From NCBI GenBank assembly GCA_050084515.1, contig CM114272.1, positions 52,514,001-52,578,000 on the forward strand: a stretch of DNA of 64,000 bases. Reading direction: 5' to 3'. Below the pieces are notes generated by a model that searched no databases, was not told the DNA's origin, and saw only the letters and a program-made list of their open reading frames with translations. Source of the stretch: Blasia pusilla. Lineage: Eukaryota > Marchantiophyta > Marchantiopsida > Blasiales. The position numbers and the translations under genes are program-made. Position 1 is the first letter of the stretch. The number at the start of each line of letters is the position of its first letter. Below are positions 37,129-49,052 of this stretch, piece by piece.

Positions 37129-37276
37129 TAACATGTACTAGATAGTGCCGATGGGGTGAAAAAACGTCCGAACTCGTAGCGGAGCATCATGAAAAAATAT
37201 TCGACCCATAAGAATTCATAATAAGATGAAAAATATGAACTAAACGAATCATATTAACCCAAATGCGCAACACCGC

Positions 37277-37319
37277 TTATAAGAGCACTCTCTTATATTA
37301 TAAGAGACTGCTCTTATAA
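37277..37319. repeat. Near-perfect 21-bp-arm palindrome upstream of the folate gene
   Basis: The arm 37277-37297 (TTATAAGAGCACTCTC...) and the arm 37299-37319 are reverse complements with one mismatch and a single-base centre. It lies about 270 bases before the FolD-type start codon, so it may sit in its promoter. It may instead be the relic of a small foldback element. Confidence 0.85.
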
Positions 37320-37590
37320 TATAAATTTTCAACTAAATTGGCAGAGGCGATTGAACCTATGAATGCATAGGGCCAAATAACGGGAGAGACTAGACCGGAA
37401 AGCATGGCGTGGTCGACATTCGCACGAAGAAGATGCATGAACTCGTTTTCCTCCTTCACGGAGGGGAAACTTACCTGTACACGCGTCATAGGGAGGGTAG
37501 TGACGGTGAGTTCAACATTAGAGTGTTGCGGCAGTTCACGAGACAGAGAGAGGGGAGGGAGAGCTTGAAGGTAGACTGCAGAGTAGGTCG

Positions 37591-39717
37591 ATGGCAGAGG
37601 GTGCACAGATAATCGATGGGAAGGCGATTGCTAAGAGCATCCATTGGAGCATTGCGCAAGAGATCGCCACATTGAAGGAGCGGTATGATAGAGTGAGATA
37701 GTTGTCCTCACTTGGTGTCACAACGCTGTTTCTGTTGATTGTGAACTCTGTTATGTAGATGACAATGTTTCACGGGAAATGGGCCACAATAGAGGGAGAA
37801 GGATGTCGCCTCTGCTTTCCACGCCTTTATCAGTGATTTGCATTTCTCGCAGCGCTCGCTTCTTGAGAGTCTTAACAGAGATGCATGTGAGAGGTTCATC
37901 CATGCTCTGATTTCAGTCCATGATGGTAGATTGCCCAAACGGTTGGCGTGTTTGGATTTGGTAGGGAATTTCCCGGGCTGCAAATGAACGAGGTCTTATT
38001 GGTTCTGCTGCCGGCTGCCGAGCTAAGAGATGATCTGCTTTTGGCTCTGTCCGCAGGTTCCCGGACTAGCAGTGGTGATAGTAGGATCGAGGAAGGACTC
38101 CCAGACCTATGTCCGTATGAAAAGGAAAGCTTGTGCAGAAGTAGGCATTAAGTCAATAGACGTTGATTTGCCTGAAGACGCAACAGAGGAGGAAGTCCTG
38201 AAGGCTGTGACTGACCTGAATGCCAATCCTGAAGTTCAAGGTTCGCCTACGGTCTCCTATCAGCGTGTTGATCCCAATTGCATTCAGTGTGTTGTTGAAT
38301 TGAGAAGTCCAGGAGAGAAAAGATCTTTCATTGACGTCAGCTCGCCAGTTTAGTCTGAAGTACTGGTGCTTTCGTGTTGAAGCTGAATTCTCGATTCCTA
38401 GTTACGAAAGCTGAGCGAATCTCGATGAGGAGTGGTTGTTAACACGTTCTGCTTATTATCACAGGTATATTGGTCCAACTGCCTCTGCCAAAACATGTAA
38501 ATGAACAGAGAGTTTTGCTGGCCATCAGCATTGAAAAAGATGTGGACGGATTCCACCCACTAAACATTGGAAACCTCTGCATGAAGGGCAGGGAACCTAT
38601 GGCTGTTCCATGCACCCCTAAGGTGGATTTCTTCTCTCGCCATTCTGGGGTTTAGGAATTCTGAAATGTCGTACAGGTCCTACAGTGGAGTTAATGGATG
38701 TCGAAACTTGAACTCTACCGGTTGAGTGGCTCGGCTAGCTTTCGTTCAGTGTAGAAATAGCCAATCATTACCCAGTGACGGATGGTCTGAAGACAACTCT
38801 ACTCTTGGCAAGGCCGGGAAACAATAGGGTCAATTTAAAATTTGGCGTTTGCCGCTGCCTTTATTTGCTAGATATGTCACCTGTACTCTAGCATCTCTGC
38901 ATGTAGAAAATGAATGACGCATAGGAATGTCATTGGGATACTACGTGTGCATACCATGGGTCAGTTAGCCTATGTCGAGTTTATTTAAACCGTCTACTCA
39001 TGTTTCAGTTGTTTGAATGATATTTCCCATCCCAGCTCTTTAAACTTGAGTTCGTTGTGATCCTCGCCAGGGATGTATAGAGCTCTTGACGAGAACTGGG
39101 ATTCCAATTTCTGGCAAAAGGGCAGTGGTGGTAGGAAGGAGCAACATAGTGGGTATGCCTGTTGCCTTATTGTTGATGAAACTGGATGCTACAGTCACGA
39201 TTGTCCACTCACGCAGCAAAGATCCTGAATCCATCATTAAAGAAGCAGACATTGTGATAGCAGCTGCAGGTCAAGCGCATATGGTATGTGTACTTTTGGA
39301 AGATTTTATGACTTCTGTACGTTCTCAACATGTCGGTGGGATTGCAACAAGTGAAGGACTGGCTTTTGTGCGTTTAGGAAACATCATTAATTTGTAGTTT
39401 CTCACTTGGAATTAGGCCCCTTCTATTCCTAGGTTAGATTGCCGAGCTGAAGTGTCTGACGTGCCTCGTCAAATTTCCAGATCAAGGGAGACTGGATAAA
39501 GCCAGGTGCAGCTGTCATCGATGTCGGCACCAACCCCGTGGATGACCCAAGCAAAAAGGCAGGTTATCGAATTGTTGGAGATGCTGATTTTGACGAAGTG
39601 AAGAAGGTTGCTGGTTATATTACTCCAGTACCAGGAGGCGTTGGACCTATGACAATTGCCATGTTACTCCAGAACACTTTGGACAGCGCCAAACGGACAT
39701 TTCCACTGTCCTCTTGA
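37591..39717 (+). CDS. folD: Bifunctional methylenetetrahydrofolate dehydrogenase / methenyltetrahydrofolate cyclohydrolase
   Basis: Exons 37591-37692, 38057-38240, 38465-38622, 39071-39283 and 39481-39717 join in phase to 297 residues, the usual FolD length. It interconverts 5,10-methylene- and 10-formyl-tetrahydrofolate with NADP, supplying one-carbon units for purines, formyl-methionine and serine metabolism. Visible signatures: IDGKAIA at the N-terminus, [15 protein letters not shown] with the catalytic Tyr-x3-Lys, [28 protein letters not shown], the NADP loop [29 protein letters not shown] and the C-terminal [20 protein letters not shown]. Only seven residues precede IDGKAIA, so no organelle transit peptide is seen and a cytosolic form is inferred. 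Intron 2 starts GTTCGC, an unusual but acceptable donor. The symbol is the bacterial family name. Confidence 0.96.
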
Positions 39718-41698
39718 ACTTGTGTAGCACTGGAAAAGGACCTCTGCCCAAGGGTTTGCCTAGCCTTACCACCAAGGACTTTCACGGCAGTTGAGCAATT
39801 AGGCGCTGGGTAGCCTGTGCAAATAGGAGAGAAGCCAGACAGAAGGTAAATTAACATTTGGACAACAAGACGCCTAGTCAGGTTTCTCTCTAAATTCTTA
39901 CCAGTAGAGTCGAAATAACTATCCGTTGGATAAAAGGCTGCGTACACCGTGTTAATAGTCTTAGGATTACCAAGGTGCTATGCCAAACTGCAGACTGCGA
40001 AAATGGTTGTCTGTTCAAGGCAGGTTGCAAACTTTACGGCTAGCGATTCTCATGAAGGAAAATTGGTGTGTCCATGCACCAATCAGACAGATGATCCTAC
40101 AATGTACACCACGGTTGGGATCGTGGGGGTTGGAGAAAAGGGGTCTCGCTAACTCTTACATGTCGTACGCACACGTGTGGTTCACTATTTATCTCCGAGC
40201 ACAGGGCTAAACCTGGGCAACTGGGAGATCGTCTTTGTACCGCATGTCTGTATACTTCTTTCACCATGAAAAAGGTACTCTGTCATGGATTGAATGAACC
40301 TGACAAAAGGTGATCTAGGATTGCATGATTTTATCGAATCCATTGAGAATCTAATGCCAAGAACACGTCCATGAAATCATCCCATCCCTACAAAATGCAC
40401 ATGAGAAGTTCTATGATGCTCGTATGACATACACAAGAATGTCTCGCAGTGAAGGTGCACTTCGTAATGGCCTAAGTCCCCCTATTTGGCCATCTCACCT
40501 GAGCGTGTAAACTAACGAGGGTGAAGAGTTCTAGACTTTATCCAGAAACTTCTCATCTTCATCAGTCATTGAAAACTTAACAGGACGGTCAGGATCAATC
40601 ATTTGAAGGACTGTCTGAGGTCTACATCCTCACAGATTGTCAAACTGTTGACAAGCCAGGATTCCAGCCATTAAGTGGTGATCTGAACCACAATTTGCAT
40701 GGACGTCTCATTTAGCCTCTCAGACGTCGTTACACACGCGAACTATCTGTAATCGCTTTTACATACTGAAAGAAATAAATCACCCCTATGACTTAACTTT
40801 GAACAGAACAATCACATAGGTATCATATCGATTACGATCATATCTATACCTGGGTTGCTGAGACCCTAAGAATTCCTACGGTTTCTACGTTTCGTCTGAT
40901 TTGTGGGCTCTCAAACATCTTTCGTAACTCCTTTTTCTCCTTGTCGTGATGCTCCCTGCAGTAACGTGTCCCAGCAACTTATCCTGAGAATCGGTGAGCT
41001 TGTACATCGAAAGTGAATGCAGAGCAACGCCTCCGGATGGTGAGTGTGTGAGAGTAGGCAGAGTGAGTCCACGATACAATAATCATTTGGAATGGACTCA
41101 CTCTCCAGCGGATCAGATGTAAAGTTTACTCTATCGATGGACTCGAGTGGTCGTCAGCAATGCTCGGCAAGAACCGGCATTCTTTGTAAAAGCAGCCGGT
41201 TGAGAATGTGTGATTTCCGATTCAAATCTGAAACTTTAGGAAAATTTCCGACGTGAAAAGTAGGTTTTCTTTGTTAAATTTAAAAAAAGCCGGCTACGGT
41301 GGTGAAAATGCTGATTACCTTGATCTTTCTCTCGGAAAAGTACCGGTATGCGTCAAAATCCTTGCCGAGCACTGGTCGTCAGCCCTATCGCTCTCGTTTC
41401 CTCGTCAGCCGAAGCTTCTATGTTCCCCGAATCCCCATGAATCTCCTGCCCAATTCCCAATAGTGTAGTTGATGGTTCCCCCGTTTGCCCTTACGTCCCT
41501 TGGAGTCTTGGGACGTTGTGGGAACCGTTACACACTTTTAAGGTTTGGTATTAGGAGGTGAATTTATTTGTAAGGATTTACACTACTGAGATGCCTATGT
41601 GATTATGAGTTAAAAACTTTACTTTAAAAAATTCTCTTCCCTTTTCGTGTCATTGAAATTCTTAATTTAATTTCTTTTAATCAAACTCCTTCTTCATA
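39718..41698. other. Downstream flank of the folate gene, no gene seen
   Basis: Mixed-composition sequence that probably holds the 3' UTR at first. A 12-bp inverted repeat, AGAGTGAGTCCA / TGGACTCACTCT (41060-41071 / 41093-41104), is present. The short open frames have no recognisable domain. Confidence 0.5.
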
Positions 41699-41962
41699 TT
41701 GACAATCCTGGTGCCCATTCATTCCCGGGTTAGTGGGACAGGGATTAAATGTGGGGTATGATTCATGAGGGCTCATGCAAAATAGTTCACTCTTGTGGGT
41801 CCTCAAATTTGCACCTCTTCGATGAGCATGCCCTCCATTCCTCAAGAGTCTCCTGCATGCAATGAATGGTATCAATACATTTCTTAATCTCTTATCCAAA
41901 CAGGGTTAGATTTGGATCTTGGGTTAACTAACCCGAGGATGAATAGGCGCGAAGTTAACAAC
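41699..41962. mobile_element. Second MITE family, copy 2 (older)
   Basis: The element (41707-41954, 248 bp) starts CCTGGTGCCCATTCATTCCC and ends GAGGATGAATAGGCGCGAAG, matching the ends of the element at 32925. The flanking octamers TTGACAAT and TTAACAAC agree at six of eight positions, and both differences are transitions. That fits an old target duplication. The interior shows only partial likeness to copy 1 (CTCCTGCA word). It is non-coding. Confidence 0.6.
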
Positions 41963-42035
41963 CAGTCTGTTGTGCTTTAAATGGGGGGGAGAAAAAGTAA
42001 TTAATGAACAAGTGTGGAAGACGTGGGGACATCCT

Positions 42036-42559
42036 AGATTGAGAGGAAAATAAGGGGAGTGTCTGTCATAATTATATGCAATAGAAATTAAGTTTCAAAC
42101 ATCATAAAAATGATTTTGTAAACTCATCTTATCTTATAATAGTATAAACAAGTGCTTACATATGTATCGAAAAGAAATCCACATTAAAAGGAAAGAGGCT
42201 ACGCCATCAATTTTGACCATCCAAAAACAATTCCAAACAATCTTACTTGTTAAAAAGGCAAGCGATTCTATTGGATGAAAGTGCCAAGTGTAAAGAAGAG
42301 AAGCGTTTGAAAAATAAAATTGTACTCTCCAATAATAGTATAGATTAGTAAATGCTTGGGGTCATTATTTTTAATTATTTTAATTATTTCTTAAATTTAT
42401 TAATTAATCTTTCAAATAAATTTCAAACAATCTTATTGGTTGAGAGATCATGCGATCCAATTGGCTGAGAGGGCGGGTGATCTTATTGACCGAGAGAGCC
42501 ATAGATCAAAAGGAGAATACTTTGAAAATCAAATGGGTAATCTCCAATAATAATATAGA
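42036..42559 (-). mobile_element. Tail-to-head row of minus-strand Helitrons
   Basis: On the minus strand, one element starts TCTATATTATTATTGGAGA at 42559 and ends CCCCAAGCATTTACTAA at 42345. The next base begins another start, TCTATACTATTATTGGAGAG (42344), which ends CACTTG at 42149. This is followed directly by a third start-like TTTATACTATTATAAG (42148), possibly ending at a CTAG near 42036. Unit lengths are about 215, 196 and 113 bp. The first carries the same CTCTC.G.CAATA.GATC repeats as the Helitron at 23535. The 3' hairpins are decayed, so the inner boundaries are inferred from the starts. Confidence 0.6.
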
Positions 42560-44063
42560 ATAGAATAGGATATTTCAAAGTTGCTCTTTACCAAAAAAAA
42601 TTATGACAAAATCTATAATCTTATGCTAGAAATAAGTATAAGAATATTTTTACAATTTTTACTCTTTATTAAATATCTATAATTGAAAAAAAAATCTCCT
42701 TCCATAAGAATATATTTTTTGGTTATCCTCCTTCTTCACATGTGTATGAACATAGTGAATCTTTCCCCATTTGGATTTTTTTTCTATTATTTCCTCATTC
42801 TAAGCTAAGGAGAGAAAAGGGGAAACGAAGGAAATAAGTTTTGTTTATTTATGAAGTTTTTAATCAAATTTTTTTTTAAAAATTATGAAAATTTCAAATT
42901 ATTTTAACTCAAGCTTGATCGGGGTGGAATTTTCAAATATTTAAAAAAACTGGGAAAAAAACTACTTTTAAAAATGGAGGAAGATAATTTTTTTTCTTTA
43001 AAGCATAAATGTTTCAAATTTTATTCTTCCATCATACAAAAGATTCATATGGAAATGCATCCATACTATTATTAACAACAACTTCTTTCATGTTAAAATT
43101 TTGGATGGTAAGATGTTTCCGAAGACTTCAAATGTTTGTTTTCCATTTTTGGGCTTGCCCTTAGTATCCGAAAAAAAAATTCAAATCAAACTTCCATCAT
43201 TGGAAACATTCGGATGGAAAGTTCAACCAGGAATTTTTTTCATATCATATTTCTACGGCCCAAAATCATTTAATCAAAAATATTCAACATAATTTATTTT
43301 TCATTATTGGAATGTCATTGGGTCCTAATGTTGCCATTTTTCATTTCCATCCATCTAATCTAGGGCATCACACAAGCTTCAAATTACTAGTGGGTTATAA
43401 CAAACCATAATCCTCATGAGAGACTTTAAAAAATTCCCATTTCTAAACCTTTTGGAAATTTCTATTGGCTCAAAGCCCTATTAGTTTTTGCCATCCTAAG
43501 GCTGGTCTATTTTTAAGGATATCTCTCTACTTATGATTTTTTTAATCCTTTAATTCCAACTGATTGTTTTCGGCCAAGAAAATGTTTCCTTGGATTGGTT
43601 AGCTCTTGGAATGCTCTTTGAGTCATTTCTTAAGGATGACCCTCCCCTATTATTTGTAGTGCTTTCTCCCATAGTTTATATCTCAATATGTCTCGGAAGA
43701 TGCATGATATGTGTGTGTCCCTATCTTCTCAATATGTCTCTCTTTGTCGCGACCCACATATCCAAATGTGCACCCATGTAGAACATCAAAGCCTAGTGGG
43801 CTCACATAAGGATGGAAATGCGTCGGAGTTCCATGAGCAAGACATGAGAAGCGAGACACGAGCCTTGTTGCACATCTTGGATGACAATGGTATTGAGCTA
43901 AATCATAATCAAACTAAGAAGAAGTCAAGTTCTACAAGACTCCAAGGACACTACAACCTAGCTTGGAACTTGATCGATCATTTGAGATCATAATGGCTAT
44001 ACCCAAGATGTGTTTGAGATGAATAAGGTGACGTTGGAAAGCTTTTGAAAAGTTGGATCCAAC
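42560..44063. other. AT-rich intergenic DNA, no gene seen
   Basis: No recognised coding region. A few GC-poor open frames of 60-100 codons (43101-43993) have no known domain. Confidence 0.5.
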
Positions 44064-44372
44064 GCATTAAACAAGGTTGCATATGGACAAAGTCTGCGTG
44101 TGCGGACATCTCCATAGACTTATGTCCGTTCCATGCAAGGATTTGTCCATGTGGGCTCAATTTCCTCCTTCTTTCTCATTTTTCCTACTTGCCTCCCTAA
44201 TCCTCTCTTTCCCATTTCTTCCTCCCCCTACCTCCACTCCCTCCCCCCTTATAGCCTCATTCACCCCTGGCCTACCTTCTATCATGAGCTATAAGTCTGG
44301 GCCCCACCTTTTGCAATCCATGTCCATTGGCAGTTCCAAACTTCTACATTTTTTTGCAACCATGGCATTAAA
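44064..44372. mobile_element. hAT-type MITE, copy 3, with 8-bp target duplication
   Basis: The element (44072-44364, 293 bp) starts CAAGGTTGCATATGGACAAA and ends TTTTGCAACCATG, matching the CAAGGTTGCA termini of the copies at 7484 and 22857 with small changes. The identical octamer GCATTAAA flanks it (44064-44071, 44365-44372). Its first 60 bases, including GGACAAAGTCTGCGTGTGCG and GACTTATGTCC, match the reverse complement of the right end of the copy at 22857. The two elements therefore share an end but in opposite orientation. The interior is pyrimidine-rich and has no transposase. Confidence 0.85.
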
Positions 44373-47300
44373 GATCCAAAAATATATATACGAAAAAATC
44401 TTGCAATAAACTTAAAGTGTCGAAGAAATAGTTTGGATTGAGGGTCACAAAGTACGGCTGAACAAAAGTCCTTGGATAAAGGGAGTGGTTCAAACTTTCT
44501 AAAACTACATATAAGCTAAGGGGATGGTCCTCAATGGTGTTTGGAACTTGAATCCCAACTTGGTAACCAAAAGTGTAAAGCAAAGATATAGGATGGACTG
44601 AGAGGTTGACATTGGGGTTTTGATATCAAACCCAGTCTACATAGTCTAGTTATGGATGTCAACCTTTGACCTTCACTTGGGAGCAGAGCTATTAAATGCT
44701 AGTAAGAGACTTGTTCAGGTTCATTTAGCAGTTGAGAATGTCGAGGACGCTATCATTATTTAAGGTCCCTAAATTATCAAGGAAGTTTGTTCGAAGTCTT
44801 AAATTATTGTCTTGTGTTGGGGAATGAAGAGTGAGGTCACTATCTCACCACATCCTTTCATAAAATAAAAATATTAATCATAAGTGTATTTTTCCGAATC
44901 TCGTCTTTTATACTTGCTTTGTTTTTTTAATCTAGACATTAGTTACAAAATATATCGATGCCTAAAAGTTAGAAGAGTTTATTGATCCTCCACCAAGTTT
45001 AAGAAAATGAAATAATCTTCGCTTGGACCAAAGTCTACTTACTTTTCGCTCATCTCTTATTTTGGGAATCAAACTTCCAATTTTCTTAACAAATTATTTC
45101 CAAGTTTATTTACCTTCTTATTAAGATATTTAGTACATTTTCATATCCCGTTGGGAAAATTACAAGCATGATAGGCCAAGACTAAAAAGGAAATTCCAAA
45201 GATATTGAAGTTGTGCCTTGGATCAAAAGGACAACTCCTTTAATTCTTTTGGATTTTGGATCAAGTAAGTTTTGCCTTGGATTTTTTTTTTCTTGGGCCT
45301 AAGTGTAAGAAGTTCATGCTATGTACAAAGTTAATAGGACTACGAAACTTAATAGGGTTGTTCCAAACTGTGCATTAGGGGGAAATTTTGATAAAGTTTT
45401 TTTTCCCATGTTGCAAATATTTATATTCTTTCTACCAAAGTATCATTTGTTAATTGCAAGCATTAGAAGAAGTAAAAAAATTTAATAAAGTGTCCTCCCT
45501 CAATAATATAGACTAGTAAGAATGGTTTTGACATACATTGAAATCTCATGAACACATTAAGGTATTTGGATGAAAAATACTTTTTCATATTAGAGATTTT
45601 GCATTGTTTTGTTCAATTTTTTCTTTTCCAAATTGAAGAGGGATTGAAGACGAATACAGTTTACAACCTTGGTTTAAACTTCCAGATTTCCCATTTAGAG
45701 ATTTGTATATCTTCCGCATTGAAGTGTGAGAGTCTACTTTCCTTGTTAATGTGGTAGGGGAAGCAACTTCAAAACCTTCTTGGTGGATGTTGTGGTAAAA
45801 TTTGAGAAAAAAAATCTTCTAGATTTTGCATCGAGGATTTTATTTCTCTTTGAGTTTTCATAGTAAGAGTTAGTTTCCCTTTTAATGTGGCAGAGGAACA
45901 GATTTGTAGCATTTTTTGTGGCTTTTGTGATCAAACATTAGAAACAAGTACTCTTCCATATTTCCCATTGAAAAATTCAAGCATTTGACCTTTCATATGA
46001 TGGAAATTTGAGAAATCCCTTGAGATAGTTTGCATCAATATGTTTATGTTGTGTTTGGAGATTTTATCTTAAAGCTTTACTTTTCCTTATGATTCCTCTT
46101 CCACCATAAATTTTTAGAGCGTTCATAAAAAGAGAGAGCCTTTTGTCCCTTTTGTGGATGCGGGGAGATACTCGAGTAACTCGATAGGAGTAATAGGTCC
46201 ACTCAAAGCATCTCTTATAGATTTCTTTATGGTTGCAAAAACATTTTACTATAACAGATATTCATGTGGATATTCATGTGGACATGGTTTAAAAAAATGT
46301 TTAAATAGGAAAATTATATGGTTAGAAAGAGGATAAAATCTTAATTCCAAGGACTTTTGAACTACCATAGGGTTTAAAATTGTTGCAATGACGATAGAAT
46401 ACTTCTCAAGGAACTATGTTGTGTGTTACAGAAATTTCCATTATTCAACAAGATAGCAATAGTTATAGGGTTATTTTGAGAAAATTTATCTCCCTTTGCT
46501 TACTTGATATGGTAGGAATACAAGTTAGGCATCTCGCTAGACCAAATGGATCGCATAGCCTTGAGCACTTTTGACCTTCTCTACGTTATAAAACCCAAGA
46601 TGAATTATTTTTTTTCATTTCATATCCTCTAGTTGAAAAAAAATTAATGATTAAGTGTTTATAATACAATGTTAGGATCACATCCATTAATTTTTATTTC
46701 GGATGAGGATAGCAATAGAAGATGTCACCTTTGGGAGTTTGACGGAATGAGATGACCAATTGTGCAACCTCAGAAGTACATCAAACTTCCAAGTCTTGCT
46801 ACATTGGAGATTTTTCAATTTCTCCTTTAAGTTTCAACCAAGAGTTGTGAAGTCTTCATACTCCAACTACACTAAATTTTGGACCCAAAATTACACCAAG
46901 TATAGTTATACAAGCCCTCCTTACAAGGGGCATTTGGAGTTATCATAACTAAAAGAATGGTGATCTAATTCCAGAAACTCTACCATCACTCATCATCCCA
47001 AAACTCTATATATGTGCAACCCTACACAAACTCATTTACAATAATCAAAGATTATTGTCAAGATTGGATGCACAAACCTATAGAGATCGGTCGGTTTTTA
47101 CTAACCTTCACAAGTTTTTTGCTCTTTTAAGTATAGTGAACAAGATGTGATTGAAAAAACTTCTTGATATTGGTACTACTAAGAAAATTTCGGATTGAAA
47201 AAAATCTAGCACAAAATTTCAAACAAAAATATTATGGCCAAAATACATTATACAAAGTGCATGTTTAGGCTTCTCAAGCACTTAGGGGCTAAGCATAAAA

Positions 47301-48037
47301 TGGATTGCACATACCATAAATTACTCAAATCGCTAAACTTATTTCCAAGGCTCTAGGATCATCCTTGAGTCAAAATTACCAAAATTTAGAATTGATGTTG
47401 GTTTACTCGAGGATGATTGCTAATCCTTTAATTTTGGATCATCTATGTTTGAATGAATTTTTTAAATAGATCACAAGAGCACATATACTTGAGCATAGTA
47501 TCAAAACATCAACTTGATTATATAATAAAATAAAATTGAAAAGAAAAAGGATAGAAGAAGAGATTGTAACTCAATAAGGAATGAAAAAACGGGAAAAAGC
47601 TAGCCTAATCAAAATGAAAAAAGATGTCAAAAAGAATCCAACGCCCTGTAAATGTTGTTACCAAAACCTTCATTTTTTATTTTTTCATAATGCTTTCATT
47701 TGCAAGCTTGAAGATACCCTAGAACTTAACCAACTATCTATGTCTATTATGTAGTCACTTAAATGACAATACCTCTAAGTTTAATATGCCTTCATTTTCT
47801 TGTGCTACAATCATCTGGAAATCTTAGTACTATGGTATTGACATTTATTCATACTTTTTTTGTATGTAATAGACTTTCTCACTGTCTCAATCTTCTCAAA
47901 TGATCTTTTTTTTATTAGAGTGCATCCCTCTTTTGTGAAAACTTACTAAAACTTCTATTTACATGCTATTTTACAATTTTGATACCATCTTTCTTATCAG
48001 TTTAAATTTCTTGTTTTATTTTTGAATTGTATAGAAC
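44373..48037. other. AT-rich intergenic DNA, no gene seen
   Basis: At 45501-45516 the minus strand reads CTAG followed directly by TCTATATTATTGAGGGAGG, a Helitron-like start joined to a CTAG end. Its other boundary is not visible. No coding region recognised. Confidence 0.5.
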
Positions 48038-49052
48038 ATATGTGTCACGCCCCTACTCTCCTTGAACGTCAATCTTTATTGTTGCCGAAGCGTACGTTCA
48101 GTAAGACACGGTCTCATCGCCGATCTGCACCCAAACACGCACTCTCGTTAGTCGGGTCTGGGCCAACCAGCGTTCCAACCCACCGAGTTCTCAACTCGGT
48201 GTCTAATCAAGCTCATCCTTCCTTACTTCCTAGTTTCCAAAACATGGCAACTCCTTCAAGACTTGGAACAGACTTCCTGATTAGTCTAGGAACCTAAAAC
48301 GGCACTTGCGCGCCTAACGATCCCAACTGTTCAACGGACCTCGTGTGAGTTCCAAACCGAGACCCAAGAAATTGAGTTGTGGGGTGAAATCCATGAGGGA
48401 TGTCTAAAATCGCCTCCATAGACTTGGTTCAGGTTTTCCAACCCAACCCCAAACTCTCGATCCGTTCCATGCCCTTGAGCCGCCCCGTGGCACCCAAAGT
48501 GGGGTTCGAGTTCCAAGCACTCTTTGAGACCTTCCCCCTTACTAGTACTTCTGGGGTTCTCCAATAACCACCCCCCTTTTTGGAAAAGGAGGGTCGGGCC
48601 CTTCATTGTGGCCCTCAACCCGACTCTACTTACAGTCATTTACGAGTTGTTTCTCAGCCGCTGCTTATGCGTTTGCAGAGATCTTTAGTGCGTTTGAACC
48701 GGATTTCCATAAGTCTTCCAACGCACCCTTGTTTGATCCAAACACATCTTGGCGCTAAAATTTATGGCCACAAATACAGTTGGAAACTCTCAAACGCTAG
48801 TGGCGTCCCAAATCCGGATTCTTCCTTTGGCAACCCACTTTCTAGACTCAACTCCTTTCAAGTCTTGTTCCGCGTTTGGTCCAGGTTTCTCAATCGCAAC
48901 CACAACATCTGAAACGCGAAGCCTTGCTTGCGTCCCGTCTCTTGTCAATTCTTCGAGACCACTCCAACGCGCAAACCATCTTAGCGTGAGCCCGCTTATG
49001 TTTCGATGTTCTGATTTGGCACTCGTTTGGTCATGAGGGTCGCGAAAATATG
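48038..49052 (+). mobile_element. Solo LTR (about 1 kb) with 5-bp target duplication
   Basis: It starts TGTCACGCCCC at 48043 and ends GGGTCGCGAAA at 49047, near-inverted ends like the TGTCACG...CGTGACA ends common in plant Ty3-type LTRs. The last bases have drifted from CA to AA. The pentamer ATATG flanks both sides (48038-48042, 49048-49052). It is GC-richer than its surroundings and has no internal retroelement genes, so it is a solo LTR left after recombination. Open frames of 90-110 codons on both strands within it are not genes. A diverged relative lies at 52886. Confidence 0.75.
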
